Positions 6,077 to 6,337 of a stretch of DNA of 6,337 nucleotides are shown in pieces; the first letter of the stretch is position 1, and each line of letters begins with the position of its first letter. Source of the stretch: an uncultured Maribacter sp. (GTDB taxonomy: Bacteria > Bacteroidota > Bacteroidia > Flavobacteriales > Flavobacteriaceae). The translations under genes were made by a program, and so were the position numbers. The notes below the pieces were generated by a model that had not been told where the DNA came from, did not search any database, and worked only from the letters and a program-made list of their open reading frames with translations. The stretch covers positions 1-6,337 of the forward strand of contig CAJQMW010000368.1 in NCBI GenBank assembly GCA_905479535.1. Reading direction: 5' to 3'.

Positions 6077-6337
6077 ATGAAAACTCTTTTACTAAACATT
6101 CCCCTTTTCGCAGACGTGGCGAAAATGGCAACCGATGACTATGTAGGATTTACATTTTTCGTTGGTAACATGGCTATGATGGCCGCCGCTGCTTTTTTCT
6201 TCTTTTCAATGAACGACTTTGATAAGAAATGGAAAATCTCAATTTTGGTTTCCGGACTAATTACTTTCATTGCTGCCGTACATTATTGGTACATGAGAGA
6301 TTACTGGGTTACTGTTGGTGAATCACCAACTTTCTTT
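6077..6337 (+). CDS. Proteorhodopsin, light-driven proton pump (3'-truncated by window)
   Basis: Eighty-seven codons of a type-1 rhodopsin are present with no stop before the window edge. The visible part covers helix A (about 21-45, DDYVGFTFFVGNMAMMAAA then a Phe-rich end), a short loop (MNDFDKKWK), helix B (about 54-73, ILVSGLITFIAAVHYWYM) and the B-C loop (RDYWVTVGESPTFF). H69 in AAVHYWYMR matches His75 of the green proteorhodopsin, which partners the Schiff-base counter-ion and is typical of proton-pumping proteorhodopsins. The window stops immediately before the RYIDW-type segment. The D97/T101/E108 motif, spectral-tuning residue 105, carotenoid-binding fenestration and retinal lysine are therefore outside it, and ion specificity and colour cannot be read. 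The N-terminus does not resemble sodium-pumping (NQ) rhodopsins such as KR2. ATG 6077 gives a short hydrophobic leader. Met17 is an alternative start. It is divergent from blh, which supplies its retinal. Confidence 0.94.
   Translation, partial: MKTLLLNIPLFADVAKMATDDYVGFTFFVGNMAMMAAAAFFFFSMNDFDKKWKISILVSGLITFIAAVHYWYMRDYWVTVGESPTFF

Noticed and set aside
6077..6337. Sodium-pumping (NQ-type, KR2-like) rhodopsin
   Set aside because: The N-terminal helices and the VHYWYMR His segment match proton-pump proteorhodopsins, not the KR2 type. The deciding motif residues are beyond the window, so this remains a strong preference rather than proof.
1..6337. CRISPR arrays, tRNA or rRNA genes, insertion sequences, phage or defence genes
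   Set aside because: I saw no spaced direct repeats, RNA-gene signatures, transposase motifs or target-site duplications. All intact genes are metabolic, transport or rhodopsin-related.

Overview
The window looks like chromosomal DNA of a marine flavobacterium (Bacteroidota, Flavobacteriia). The evidence is AT-rich sequence, weak or absent Shine-Dalgarno sites, one perfect flavobacterial-type promoter (TTG-N18-TAATTTTG), and the N-terminus of a flavobacterial-type proteorhodopsin divergent from a Blh-type carotene dioxygenase. Species cannot be named from this.

Layout: positions 1-3095 hold a tight plus-strand cluster of pdxH (pyridoxamine phosphate oxidase, 5' end cut by the window), a SixA-like histidine phosphatase, and ppk1 (polyphosphate kinase), the last two overlapping by one base. 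A minus-strand gene for a MiaE-type tRNA hydroxylase (3117-3698) converges on ppk1 and has its own promoter. Positions 3699-4205 contain no intact gene. Most of this stretch is a decayed plus-strand fragment of an M20-family metallopeptidase, recognisable in two frames with several stops, which runs up to the start codon of the next gene. A formate/nitrite-transporter (FNT) family membrane protein follows (4206-5045). It converges on blh (minus, 5095-5964), with a hairpin between them. A 112-bp, roughly 18% GC intergenic region then separates blh from the divergent proteorhodopsin gene (6077 to the window end, truncated).

How the genes work together: blh and proteorhodopsin form a recognised functional pair, since Blh cleaves beta-carotene to retinal, the chromophore of the light-driven proton pump. 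SixA and PPK1 are probably co-expressed, and a phosphate or polyphosphate link is plausible but not shown. PdxH (PLP supply) and MiaE (tRNA modification) are housekeeping. The FNT protein's substrate cannot be told from sequence. I found no clearly new multi-gene system. The least expected observation is the M20 peptidase relic directly abutting the FNT gene. Secondary ones are a 14-bp inverted repeat flanking miaE, a Ser where I would expect a metal-ligand His in Blh, and repeated TTAAAC/GTTTAA motifs in the blh-rhodopsin control region.
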